From Margaritifera margaritifera (lineage: Eukaryota; Mollusca; Bivalvia; Unionida; Margaritiferidae): a stretch of DNA of 64,000 bases. Below, one piece after another: positions 45,895-57,639 of the stretch. Numbering within the stretch: position 1 is the stretch's first letter; each line of letters starts with the position of its first letter. The stretch is taken from the NCBI GenBank assembly GCA_029931535.1, contig JAQPZY010001234.1:1-64000 (forward strand), written 5' to 3'. The translations under genes and the position numbers were made by a program. The notes under the pieces are model-generated. The model had not been told where the DNA came from. It made no database searches and was given only the letters and a program-made list of their open reading frames with translations.

Positions 45895-46931
45895 AATCTA
45901 ACAAGGAGAGGAATATTTTTCTAAAATGGCTAACACTAAAAGTAATACTAAATTACGAAACTGACACGGAATTTTGTGGAGACTAAACAAAAATCTGGAA
46001 TATTACATTATACAATCTGGTCAAGAGTAAAAGACATACTAAAATTCCTAAACTGACACAAAATTTAGCGGAGATTAAAGAAAATCAGGAATAATTTATT
46101 ACAATGACCGAGACTAAGGTGGCGCTCTCCAGTTTCGTACTTTGCATAGCATTAGATTTTTAAAGAAAAAGAATTACCCAGGTTTTCCTCACTGGCTGTC
46201 CTGGCTATTTAAAAAAGACCTTGTATATCTTAGGTATTGTTAAAAGAACTTTGAATTCCCTTTATTTTGGTGTATAATTGATGGGTGAAATTTGGGTTAT
46301 AGAGTATACAGCTTGGTCTTACTTAAGATGTGCACCGCTAAAAAAACCTGCTAGCTCCGCTTGGTCATTTTCACTTCCTGGACTTCAAAGGTAAATTTTA
46401 AAAAAAAGAGCCAATAACTTTTTTTACTTTTTAGATATTTTGTAATTCATTCATAGTACTTTCAGAGGCTGGTATTGTCTGCTCTGGCAAAATTCGTTTC
46501 TCTACTTTAATAACTGCTGAAAATAGTGCACTTTTGACTAATTCAGGCTGATTTTTCGAGTACTTTGGAGCGGCCGTTTTGTCTGCTGCGTGCTTAGATC
46601 ATGTCCAGTTTCCACAAGTACAATATGTAAAGAAATTTCAGCCACAGTTCATGAAAGTAACATAGAGGTATAGCAACATTCTCTCCATTGTGCATGTTGC
46701 AAATGCAAAATACTTCATCTTACACCTGTCACTCTCTCAGAAGCATGTATTATCTGTAGAGCGCCCCCTAAACGTAATACTAAAATGACGAAACTGACAC
46801 CGAATTTAGCAGAGACTAAAAGAAACTCCGGAATATTTTGTTAAATTGACGAAGACGAAATAGAATACTAAAATTACAAAACTGACGCGGAATTTAGCGG
46901 AGAATAACAAAAAACCGGAAAAATGAAAACA
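45895..46931. repeat. ~90-bp tandem array, interrupted by a MITE
   Basis: Units contain ACTAAAAGTAATACTAAAWT, then ACGAAACTGACACGGAATTT, then AGCGGAGACTAA and CCGGAATAT. Copies lie at 45895-46114 and 46772-46931. Its reverse complement (TTTTAGTCTAGGCC, TCCGGATTT, CAGTCTCCGC) forms the array at 52890-53345 inside a TIR element, so the two share an origin. Confidence 0.8.
46118..46768. mobile_element. PIF/Harbinger-like MITE, 651 bp, TSD TAA
   Basis: Terminal inverted repeats are GGTGGCGCTCTCCAG at the left and, as reverse complement, GGGGGCGCTCTACAG at the right (13 of 15 match). Flanks are TAA at 46115-46117 and 46769-46771. A three-base TWA duplication is the signature of PIF/Harbinger insertion. 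The tandem array resumes on both sides, so this is a clean insertion into it. No transposase is encoded. Confidence 0.82.
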
Positions 46932-47220
46932 AATTGAAAAATAAAAAATATAAAACTAAGTTAAAAAATAATTTAAAAAATAATTGACATAAATTCCTCC
47001 AAAACCATTGGAACTACCCCCCCCCAACAAAATATCCCCCCCCCCCTAACAATTATAAATAAATTTTAAATGTTTAGAGAAACTTATACATTCACATACA
47101 TGCAAACAAACACAAGTATAATTTTGACGTTGGCAATGTTGAGTAGTATTTATAGATTTCTAAAAATCTGTGTGGTGCTGAAAATGGTCGTTGGTTACCC
47201 TTGAGAAGGACCAAATTTAT
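46932..47220. other. Unassigned, with poly(C) tracts
   Basis: A-rich sequence, then interrupted poly(C) runs at about 47017-47047. Confidence 0.45.
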
Positions 47221-47476
47221 CTAAAAGAGAGTAAGTGTCCACACCTCGAAGGTTGGTTTCCACATGCAGAACATATATTTCCCCATCTATCCTGTCGCCA
47301 TGGATCTACAGAGACAGACAGGATAAAATCAGGCTGATTATCTTCACTTTCCCAATCCTCCACCCTCGGGATTAGCTCTTCTGTTGGTGACTGTTGCTGT
47401 TACTTTTGTTGCTTCTACTGCTGTTGCTGCAGGTTCCACTGCTGGAACATCTGACACTGCTCTTCATTGAGTTTTT
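47221..47476 (-). pseudogene. Gln-rich exon-like segment with TAG and TAA at Gln positions
   Basis: The minus strand reads KQQKLNEEQCQMFQQWNLQQ, then QQ, TAG, KQQK, TAA, QQQSPTEELIPRVEDWES, then EDNQPDFILSVSVDPWRQDR and CSACGNQPSRCGHLLSFR before a TAA near 47222. Both internal stops are one C-to-T change from CAG or CAA. Upstream, TTTTAAG could be a splice acceptor. The cysteine-containing end and non-AT-rich composition look like a real protein. I do not recognise the protein; a decayed retrocopy or pseudo-exon is most likely. Confidence 0.4.
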
Positions 47477-48494
47477 GCTGCTTAAAACATGATTCATAAA
47501 ATAATAACCAAGTGTATTTTCACTACACTACTACGGATCTTTTCTGAATCCAAGTCAAACGTTAGGGTCACATTATTATAGATCAACATGATAATTGGTC
47601 TAATTTGATCAAGAGCGCAACTTGTTTTAGATATGCTTCCCGTCAAACGTTAAATTCTGGCTTTGTTTATGTTATTCAGAGTTTTCAACGCACTACATCT
47701 TAAAGACATTTAATTCCCATTTGGAAATTATAGTTTTATGGGAACAAATTAACATACCACGCAAGGCTCGCCTCAACTTTATTATCAATTATCTTTCTTT
47801 CAAGCCTTTTGATAATTTTCAATCTGCTTCGAACTTCTACTAAATCACATGCAATCCTCTCGCAGCATCAAGTAATAAGTGGAGTCTTTAACGCTATTCA
47901 GTATTATCACAATGTCATGTATTTTGGGTATTGTATAGATTGTTCAGCTCGGATTCAGATTTTTTTGGTATAGGTGATGGAGGACTTGCTAATATTATGG
48001 CAGAAGAATCTATTTAAATACTTTTAGAGTCAAATTTTTGTTAAATTTTAGGATGTAAAGTTTGCGATAAAAGACCATTAAAAGTGTCTTATTAAACACA
48101 TCCAATTGGTCATTTGGTTTGTTCAATGTAAAATGGTTGCTGAATTGCATTTGTAAATAGCGACCGCCTAACCCACGAGGTAAATGACACTGAGCTTCAG
48201 TAAGGACATTCTTGGTGTTTGATGCAACTCGTCATTCAGCAATTATCACTGATTATCTAAACCAGTAACAATTTATTTTCAGGACATCAGCTCATTTATG
48301 GGATTGTATGTTAAATTAATTCAGAAAAAAAGAAGAGAAAAAACCCCCTTTTTTTACGTAAAACCTTAACGCACACAGTGATAACTAAATTAATTCTTCC
48401 TTCTTGGAAAAATAATTTCTGAATAATTTTTTTTGAAAACAAATTCACAGGGAATGATAAAATTGCTAAGGTCTTTGCAAAAGTTACTTATGCA

Positions 48495-48529
<35 letters not shown>

Positions 48530-49630
48530 TTTAAATATAAATGTCGATCCTAACCAACGATATGCTATTTGTCATTGAGAAAATGACTTAGATGTCTCAA
48601 AATGTTTCTTTTCTCTAAACGAAAATGGCTTTTCATAACCAAAGATGATTTTGCAAAATTTGATACATTTGGCGTAGACGGTCGAGAACTGTTAGAAGGC
48701 CACAAAACGTCTTGGCAAATTCATTGTTCTCTATAAATATTAGTATTCGGGTGTAATTTATGGTCACTTTACGGATGAAGCGTTTCTTTAAACGTTTCTA
48801 GCAAGTATGTTCTACATAAATTATTAGTGACATTTACGAAAACAGCAGTCTTTGTGACTTTTCTTTAAGAGTCATGCCGTTTGTTAGATGAAAACGGTGG
48901 CAGATTTTTCAAAGGCTTTTTATATCACTGACGTGAGTTGAAAAAAAAACACATACCTCAATCCATTGAGACTATATAAATGAAATCATGAGAGATCATG
49001 TGTTAAAAGTGATCAAACAATGCCTATTCAATGACGCGTGATTGCGGGATTCACGCTAATTTACGCTAATTTCTCACAAATCGCGCCAAACATAGAAATC
49101 AACAGAATGCGCGAAACTCGTCATTATTATTTTCAAACTCTACCATTATAAATTCATTAAATTTCATCTATATTTAGAAAATGTTGGCCCATGTTTTTCA
49201 CCCACCGACCCGCAAAAAAAAAAAAAAAATGAAGGGGGGAATTCTCCCGTCATAACATGTCAGTTATAGAACAGACCCTGATGAAATATTATTTTGATCA
49301 CAAAATTGTAGATTAAACATGTAATTTGTTTTCAACTGCTGGCACCTTGTGCCTGTCTTTTATTTGTCAATTGGAACAATTTAGTGCTACACAATGGACA
49401 ATGCTGATCTCAGTTATAGCAATAACTGATCACAGTTGAAGACTGCATTATGGCGGCAATAACGTCACACCTACGGTGTTGGAATCAAAAGAAAACTCCC
49501 GATTGAGTCGTGCGTAAAGTATTGTGTAAAGGATAGCTCTGACAAATGCTAGGTCAGATTATGATTATGATAAACAAACAAATAAAAAAACACAAAAAAG
49601 CAAAAAAAAAAACAATGGAATTTTAAAGCA
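47477..49630. other. Unassigned AT-rich sequence
   Basis: A (CT)n microsatellite lies at about 48494-48531 and an A-run at about 49215-49229. No gene or mobile element recognised. Confidence 0.45.
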
Positions 49631-49939
49631 ATGATATTCAAAAATGCAAATTTACATTGGAAATTGCTGAAAGTTTTTCTGCTAATCTTCAGACATCTAA
49701 TATTAATAAGGACGCCTTTGAGCAATACTTTAGGGCAATAACTCTTTAGACCAATAGTATGTACCAGATGACTATATTTTATACTTCAATAAGAACTATA
49801 TACAAACTGAGTTTAACAAAGTATGCTTAGTTTATTAAATATTTACATTTAATTTATCTAAATTTATGAGACTTTGCATCAAATAAAACTTGGTCTGATA
49901 GACTGTTCAGATCTTTTTATCAATGAATTTCTAATTTAT

Positions 49940-50956
49940 GGTAAATATTTTCTATTGAAAATATTACTAAGCTTAATAATATGTCTTAAAGGGGACATTT
50001 TTAGAGATGTTGTCTGGGGGAATGGTGATTCCTCTGCTTAAGAAAGGTAGCTTGAATGATGTTAACAATTACAGAGGTATAACTTTACTAAGTTGCATCG
50101 CTAAGCTATTCTCTCTGATTGCAAATAGTACATTAATGGACTGGGCGGAATATTACCATGTAATTATCGAAGCTCAGGCAGGATTTAGAAAATATATATA
50201 AGTAGTGTTACTAACGTTTTTACTCTGCATGTCCTTATTTCACATACAATTAATAAAGGCAATACATTCTTTTCTGCTTTTATTCATTTTATTAAAGCAT
50301 TTGATTAGGTAGTAAGAGATAATTTGTGGCATAAGCTTATTATATTGGATCTCAGGGAAATAGTTTGGATATTATTATTACATCTATGTATGATACTGTT
50401 AAATCTGTGATTAGATATAATTATATGATTGGTAATACATTTTCGTGCATCATAGGAGTAAGACAAGGAGAGAATCTGTCACCTTTCTTATTTTCAATGT
50501 TTTGAAATGATCTAGAAGAGAGAGTAACTAATACATCATGGTATAGCGGACATTGACCTACGTGTGATATTGTTGTGTTTTTTAATACTCGTACAAGTTT
50601 AGACTTTTTGAACACAAATTGCAGCGGATGGAAAATTAGAGTGAACTTTTCTAAGACAAAGATTGTGATATTTAGAAAAGGTGGTAGGTTATCAATAAGT
50701 ATGTATTTTACTTATGTCGACACTACTCTAGAAACAGTAAACAAATATACACACCTTAGTATTGTTTACAGCTGGTGGATCGCTTCAAGACGCACATAAT
50801 ATGTTAGCTGACCAGGCCCGTCAAGCAATATGTTTTACACCAGCTAATAATATTGAAAAGGTATTTTTACAGTTGTGTGAAAAGTTTTAGCAATTAAGAG
50901 AAGAATTCAGAATGACTTTATGTATCATGAACATGGAAGAACCTCTTTTATTGTGC
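49940..50956 (+). pseudogene. LINE reverse transcriptase part, decayed
   Basis: At 50007-50201: VIPLLKKGSLNDVNNYRGIT and EYYHVIIEAQAGFRKYI, RT motifs 1 to 2. At about 50270-50340: AFIHFIKAFD, motif A in which the catalytic Asp before FxKAFD reads His. At about 50457: VRQGENLSPFLFS, motif B. The YADD motif C is missing, apparently deleted near 50560. At 50575-50799: GWKIRVNFSKTKIVIFRKGG, the region after the palm. At about 50800: LADQARQAICFTPANN. The piece is cut by the solo LTR at 50960. Confidence 0.85.
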
Positions 50957-50960
50957 AAAT

Positions 50961-51712
50961 TGTTATGTATGATGTTTATATAATATTATAAATATTTTAG
51001 GAAATTATAAATGTTTTTTCACTTTAATATTTGCTTAAATCTTAATGTTATCAGGAAAAACATGTTTAACTAGTGTCCTTGAATTAGGTTGTTTTGATCA
51101 ATATGTTTTCTCAATTTGAAGGTCAAGGTTGAATTTTTGTTTACAAGTAAAATTCCATTAAGATGACACACATTCTAGAACATTCTGTCATGTGACCAAT
51201 CTTTATATATGCCATGTTTGGTGGACATTTATTCAGTTTTGACATTACCATCAGTCTTGTAAAGAGCTATTACAGTTGTGAAAATTCATTCCAAATTCTA
51301 AGAGAGGAATTATTTTAAATATTCATTGGATTATAACAGTGCTCATAAACTTTTGGATTTTGGATTTTTAATTAATGATTTTGGAATTTAACTGAACTTA
51401 TTCAGAGATTTTGGAATATTTCATTTTGACATCAGCACATCAAGATTTCTAGTACATCAGGACTTTGGAGACCATTAGCACATCATAACATTCAAGGACA
51501 CAGCCGTGAATTCGGAACATTCTATATTTAGGACTTGTGATTAGAACAATCATTCTTATTGGATTGTTAGGATTTCAAAACACATTACTGTAAGTGACTT
51601 TTTGATTTTTCATTTTAATTATCTAGTAATAAATTGCTTGTTGATTTTTTACATGATTTGTTGGTTTCACTTTCTTTCTGTTACATTTTTCTTAGATCAT
51701 AGAGTCGTAACA
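50961..51712 (+). mobile_element. Solo LTR, 752 bp, TSD AAAT, nested in LINE
   Basis: Begins TGTTATGTATGATG and ends ATAGAGTCGTAACA. Flanked by AAAT at 50957-50960 and 51713-51716. A TATA-like TTTATATATGCC lies near 51203 and AATAAA at 51628-51633, 85 bases before the end. Its 3' ~130 bases match the LTRs at 27644-28522 and 41538-42195. LINE coding sequence resumes immediately after. Confidence 0.88.
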
Positions 51713-51716
51713 AAAT

Positions 51717-52289
51717 ATATATTATTAAAAAATATTGGTTCTGACTTCTCAAGCTGGAGGGTACACACAATATATGTATAGCATATATACAGGATCATTT
51801 GGTATGGTTTACCACTTAAGGTGAACTGGCTTGTTTAGCTAGAGACTTGTTTTCTAAATTAGGATTCCATTAAGCTTGGATCAATCTAAGTGTAGGTAAT
51901 ATTGTTATATTTCTGGGTACTTTCAAACAAAGATTGAGTGATAATTTCATTCCAGTTTGGATGGGGATGTTACGGAATTCTAACAGAGCTTCATTTCAGT
52001 CTAAAGTGTATCGTGATAATATTCACATTTCAAAATATAGAAGTAGTATATAGCTCGATTGCGAATGTCATCGCATAGATTGGAAACCGAGGCCGGTATG
52101 GGCGCAAGAGAGTACAAAACATGAAGAAAGACTATGTTTTATGTACAATACACTGTAAGATTAGTATGATTTTACTTTAGAGTGTTAGTTATACAAAGAT
52201 TTAGGAATTAAATGTATACAAAAGAATTACTGAAAACTACTAAACATATTTACATTTATTAAACTTGTAAATTTAAAACATATTAGAAT
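51717..52289 (+). pseudogene. LINE C-terminal domain, middle piece
   Basis: Frames read IIKKYWF just after the LTR, then VGNIVIFLGTFKQRLSDNFI and NRASFQSKVYRDNIHISKY. After a frameshift come traces of a SSHRLE-like block, TKHEERLCFMYN, and finally YDFTLEC, the start of a cysteine/histidine tail found in this LINE lineage. The TIR element cuts it at 52294. Confidence 0.75.
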
Positions 52290-52599
52290 TATAAGTAGTA
52301 ATATGTGACACTTTGCCTCTAAATGGAGCCCCCATGTTAAACAGGGTCAAAAATGTATAGCTTCTAACGGGAAATTAGCATTAGGCCGCCATTTTGAAAT
52401 GTATGTTTGTAACAGTGTAACAATATCCGTCGGTCTGCTCTCAAACTGAAATGACGTATTACGTCATACGCATAATGACATCTATGGTGTCGAGAGCACA
52501 TTGTATTACATTGTTAAATTGTTAGTAGTTGTTGACCTCGAATGGGCAACACGCCGTAGATATCGACCAATACTAGGTCATCTATCCAGCACCCCAGAC

Positions 52600-52860
52600 T
52601 ATAATATCAAAACGCCGTGTGTAGTGACTAATATTCTGTCATCTACTGTCCAATACTCCACATTTACTATCCAACATGGCATGTGTAGTAACCACGACCT
52701 CAAGCTTACCATCTAACATACCGTGCGCTGTGACAAATACCCTGCACTTGCTTTCCAACACACGGTGTGTAGTGACCAACACTCAGTCATCTACTATCCA
52801 ACACCCCACTTCATACCATCAACAAAGCGTGTGCAGTGACCTGCTGTCTAGTGGCTATAT
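52600..52860. repeat. ~60-bp degenerate tandem repeat inside the TIR element
   Basis: Four or so units with GTGTAGTGACYAAYAYTC, then CATCTACTATCCAACAC. Two short plus-strand open frames arise from it and are not genes. Confidence 0.7.
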
Positions 52861-52889
52861 GCATATATCTGAGATTTGTGTATCTGGTC

Positions 52890-53345
52890 TCCGCTAAATT
52901 GCGTATTATTTTAGGGATTTGAGTATTAATTTCAGCCTCAAACATATTTTTAAATATTTTTCCGGATTTATTTCAGTCTCCGCCTTATTCCGTCACAATT
53001 TCAGAATTTTTGTACTACTTTTAGTCTAGGCCAGAAACTTTGAAATCTTTTTCTGGACTTTTTAGTATCCGCTAAAGTCTGTGACGGTAATGTAATTTGT
53101 CTACTATTTTTAGTCTAGGCCATACATTTTTACATTTTGTCTGGATTTTTTCAGTCTCCACTTAAGTCCGTTACAATTTCGTCATTTTGGGACTACTTTC
53201 TGTCTAGGCCAATGTTTTTTTTTACATTGTTCCGTCTTTTGTTTTTCAGTCTATGTTAAAGTCCGTGACTGTTTAGTAATTTTAGTACTACTTTTAGTCT
53301 AGGCCATCATTTTGTACATTTTTCCGGATTGTTTCCAGTCTCTTT
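52890..53345. repeat. ~90-115 bp tandem array inside the TIR element
   Basis: About four units with TTTTTCCGGATTTTTTCAGT, then CTCCGCTAAAGTCCGTGAC, then TACTACTTTTAGTCTAGGCC. It is the reverse complement of the 45895-46931 array. Confidence 0.85.
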
Positions 53346-53491
53346 CCGTGCAAAACATATGATCTATCCAAACATACATTTCAAAATGGCGGACTAATAT
53401 TAATTTCCCGTTAGAAGCTATACATTTTTTTACCCTGTTTAATATTGGGGGCTCCCTTTAGAGGGTATAATTTCAAATATTACTACTATAA

Positions 53492-53860
53492 TATGCAGCT
53501 TAGGTGTTTATATATATTTAAAGGTTTTGAACTATATATCTAAACAACTGATGTGTGATGAAGATGATGATGTTGGTTTCAGATTAATCTTTCTCCTAAA
53601 TCTTCTTCGATAGAACAATGTCTGCTTGCATCTGTCTGTGTGTGTTTTTGGGGGCTGGGGGTGGAGGGGTGCATGTGTCTTTTGATACAGTTTGATTTTT
53701 CTTTCTTCTTCTTCTCCTTGTTGCTTCCGAAGATGCATGTAATTTCAATATACATTATTGTAACCATGTTCATGTATTGCTCTATGTCCTACTTATGTAC
53801 CGAGTTTGTATCCTCACAGTCCATTTGGGCTAATGGAAGTTAATAAAATATTGTCTTGTC
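53492..53860 (+). pseudogene. LINE 3' end: last codons and 3' UTR
   Basis: After the TIR element, NMQLRCLYIFKGFELYI precedes a stop at about 53544. The 3' UTR ends with CCATTTGGGCTAATGGAAGT and TAATAAAATA near 53820-53851, a tail resembling that of related mollusc LINEs. A G-rich stretch lies near 53648-53668. Confidence 0.7.
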
Positions 53861-54535
53861 ATTTATAAAGCATGTACTATCGGTTATATCCTTTGGTTAA
53901 TCACACCGTGTCATGAACAAATAAAATATTGACTGTGCAATGAGCTTATATAATATTGGTTGTATATACACTGAATTTCACCCTTAAAAGGTACTCGGGT
54001 GATTTAGGTCTGAATAATTAATTATTATCTCTGTCATTCCACTATGTTGACTGGCTAAAGAAAACAGTCACAATGAGACTATAAAATCAATATATACAAA
54101 CTTGGCATGCTAGTGTTTCCGATTTCTCTAAAAGTAGAACTTATCGGATATTTTTTTAGAGGTCTTTAAATTTTCAATACTTTTTAACACGTATGCAAGA
54201 AAAGAATCGAATAATTTTAGCAAAGTTATGTACAAAGAATCATAGATTCTTCACTGAAACTGGAAGGTGAATGCATTTGGACACATTTGAAAGAAAAGGT
54301 GAATTATGCGCCTCACAATATATAGGCGATGAATTTTACTGCCTTTTTTAATGTCAACAATTTGCTGAAAGAAGAAAACAATATATTAGTAAGATGCATA
54401 AGAAAAATACATGGAACTTTTGTGAGTATCTAAAAAACCTAAATGTTAATCTACTTTTTAGATTAAGTAAATTTACAGAACTAATATTTAAATCAATCTG
54501 TTCACATGTAAACTGAAAATAGTTATGTCTATTAT
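53861..54535. other. Unassigned sequence
   Basis: Nothing recognisable as gene or element. Confidence 0.4.
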
Positions 54536-54712
54536 ATTTTTTCTTCCACTTTGTTACGTATATATTGGTCAGAATATATCTCTTTCTACCATTTTTTTCT
54601 ATCTCTCTGTATCCACTATGCCACTACCATTAATAATTAGCATTTGTACTTAATCTCATATGCCTGTTCTTAGATCCGAGTTGGCAATAAAGTTTTGTTC
54701 GGTTCTGTTCAA
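54536..54712 (+). mobile_element. LINE 3' tail
   Basis: ATCCGAGTTGGCAATAAAGT followed by TTTGTTCGGTTCTGTTC resembles the 3' terminus of a mollusc LINE lineage that ends in short TGTTC-type repeats. The coding part is not visible upstream. Weak evidence. Confidence 0.4.
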
Positions 54713-57600
54713 GACTTGTACTAGGGCAGGTTAGCTATTGCGCAACTAGCGATCTCGCAGATTTACAAAGGATATAGGCTGCCTTCAAGAAAGCTCTGTT
54801 AAGTTTACAGGAATTAAAATCAGTATTATAGATGAAGTTCTTATAATTTGTCCTCATTCAGCTGTTAATTAGTCCCTTCCTGAGAATAATATGAATGTGC
54901 TCACTTTCCACACCTAAATTAGACGGCAATTTTATTTGATGAATATAATTAACATCAGACGATATCGTTAACAAATGTGAATTATTTATTCATAAACAAT
55001 TGTTCTTGAGATTGATATGCTTTCCCTGAGGCCTTTCAGGACTTTTGATTTTAGGCGTATTAGGCATGCAGTGCAAGAAATATACTTACAGCTGTGAAAA
55101 TAATAAAAATGTGAATGTTCAAGTTTGAGAAACGTTCTTAATGCATAAAGCTCTTGGACTGGCGTACGGTTTAGTTTAAATGCACAATGTCATTACTAAA
55201 GCAGACAACGTAAAATGGTCACTAGTTATTCCTTTGGAACTATGATGTAAACTTTGACTTTTTTGTCATTTCTTGAAAGTGGGTTGTTCGATTTCAATTT
55301 ATGTATGCGACCAAATGTTGGAGAGGTGTATTTGACATAGGAACCCTGAATAAATAGTAACCAATAGCTTGCAGTGAAGTAACATCTTTTGGTTCCGGCA
55401 AAAACGGTTAAAATAAAGAGAAGCTGGCTAGACGGGGAAATTTAGAAACAGTTATAGAGTTTTGTTCTTAAGACAGTCCAGATGCTGTGCAACAATGCCA
55501 TAAAAATACTTCTCGACAGACAATATTATTTTTGCAGAGGAACACTTGTTTTCAAAAAGTATTTGAAAAACATTGTTTACTACAAGTATATTTTATTCAG
55601 TTTAAGTTTCTTTGGATACTTATTATATTAATTGATAAATATTAAAAGTAACGCCAACATATATTCATAAGTGAACCTGTTAACAGTTTTAATGTGGAGG
55701 AAAAATACAAACGGCAATTGATTCTAAACACAAATTTGTGAGTGCTACCATCATTGAAGACATTTTGTCTGAAACGTTTTATAATTTTTAGAATAGCTTT
55801 GTAGTGTAATGCAGAAGAATATTTACCTCTTAATTTTAAAACTTATGAGAATAAATATTTTAATCAAAAGCTTATCACCTAGAAACTCTACTTCCTGCTT
55901 TTCGCTCTATAAAATGTAAAGATACCACTCAGCGCTAGAATAATTCAACAAAAAGACAGCTAAAACCTAATGCGGAGCTATACAGATGCCTGAAATATGT
56001 AATAAAAAATGAATCAATATTTATATGAATGGGCACATTTAACGGTTCCCAGCTTAAAGAGCTTATCTTCGAAATAACAGCAACATAATGTAGAAAACGA
56101 TCGAATATCGTCTGTATTCTGTCGTTAACATATTATTTAAATCGTATAATTGCCACTTAGTTTAGCTTACAATTGCCGGCAACATTGGTGATATTAATTA
56201 TGATACAATTTATAGTTTAAAATAATATTTTGGGATATGTTATTGGCTTTTAAACTACCAGTCGTATCCATTTTATCTAAAATAGTGATAACAAAGATAA
56301 TTTCCATGCTTTAGATGTACAGAAAAAACGAACATTTTAGAAAATGGCACACATATTGTGAAAATATATAGCCGTTTAACTTTTATGAGCGTACACTTCG
56401 ATCCTCTTGAATATCTATTTGCTATTATTCAACAAATTGTGTAAGCTTAATATATCCATAAATAGCAATCATGGTAAACAGTTGCAAACATAATTCAATA
56501 AATAATGAATATGGATGCGACAGAAACTGCATGGTGTATGTTAGGTACATACTATTTAGTGAAGTGTTCTTTCAATAATGCGTTTAACATTATATACGAT
56601 GATCTCAATTTCCCCTCAGACATTAAAAGGAATTCATGATTCTATTAATCAAGATCTTGATTATATCTTGGCGCTGAATAAATGAGCGTCATCCTCTGTG
56701 TATTACATTCATTTTAAACCGATGATGACGTTCTTTTTATCAGATTTTAACGAAAAGTAGATTCTAGACAAAAATATAAAAGGTAGCGGGTTATTATTAC
56801 ATCTGATTTCATTTCTCGTGTTTCACAAGAATAGAACACTGTTGGGATCAAATTTATGTCTTGACGGCGTCAACCAACCTTGTCTGAACACTGTTGCGTG
56901 ATATCTTTCATGTTCATTTGAAGTTTTATATTGCGCACATGGATGAGAGAGGTCTTTTCTATAACATATATATTTCAAATATCCTAAGGAATGTAATGTA
57001 AATTTGAATTATTGGACCCCAACAACACCACATTAATATTACAACAACACCACATTAATATTACAGATGACGTACTATTGATCTTCCACATTTTGTTTTT
57101 ATAAATATTTAGCTTATAGGCAAATTCTTGTTACAGATAAACAGTGTAAGAATCTAATAGACGACAAATGGAATTTGTCAAAACACTACTTAGTTTTGCA
57201 TGATACATACTCTGGTAAATTGCATCTAATGCATTTGGGCCTGATGGGTAATTGTTACAAATTCTAACTTGTCCGGGGCTAATGAAAAGCACATATTTCG
57301 AAAGTCATTATGTTTCGAAATTCTGTGCTATTTTATGATTATTGATATGGTCATATAAATTGAATATTGCAAAGTTTGCTTAACTCCTTTTCTGGAATGC
57401 GTGTTATCCAATCATTTGCTTTGTGATCTAGTAACTGGCAAATGATACCATTACTCTGTATGATAGTAAAACGAAAGATTTCTGTTTGTTTATTTTCTTA
57501 TAGAAACTCTGATATGAAACTTAAAAGTAGTTCTAACTAAACAGCAATAACTTGTGAAAGAGAAAGACTGGTAGTTTTGTTGACGACAGCAATGTTCATG
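54713..57600. other. Unassigned AT-rich sequence
   Basis: No gene supported. A 23-bp direct duplication (ACAACACCACATTAATATTA) occurs at about 57023-57066. Confidence 0.45.
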
Positions 57601-57639
57601 ATGATAACATTCGTAATAAGATGATGATGACGATAATGA

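Larger units (their letters stand above)
52295..53486. mobile_element. 1.2-kb TIR DNA element with internal tandem arrays, TSD TATAA
   Basis: The left end (GTAGTAATATGTGACACTTT) and the reverse complement of the right end (GTAGTAATATTTGAAATTAT) start a ~115-bp inverted repeat of roughly 85% identity, including GGAGCCCCC, AAACAGGGT, AATGTATAGCTTCTAACGGG and CCGCCATTTTGAAATGTATG. The probable 5-bp target duplication TATAA lies at 52290-52294 and 53487-53491. Inside are two tandem arrays (52600-52860 and 52890-53345) and no transposase. It sits in a LINE that resumes on both sides, which confirms the boundaries. The superfamily is not assigned. Confidence 0.85.
49630..53860 (+). mobile_element. 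LINE split by two nested insertions
   Basis: A plus-strand non-LTR retrotransposon in three pieces: 49630-50960, 51713-52294 and 53492-53860. Pre-RT linker traces include FEQYF- and YVPDDYILYFN-like frames near 49720-49780. RT follows, then a long C-terminal domain resuming after each insertion, ending in LRCLYIFKGFELYI and a stop at about 53544. The 3' end carries GGGCTAATGGAAGTTAATAA near 53835. Removing the solo LTR and the TIR element with one copy of each target duplication restores collinearity of the domains. Inactive: many stops. Confidence 0.8.

Noticed and set aside
47221..47476. Ciliate-type genetic code (TAA/TAG as Gln)
   Set aside because: The transposon genes in the window end at ordinary TAA/TAG stops after their conserved final motifs (for example TNRF and DVLSRV), and the repeat families point to an animal.
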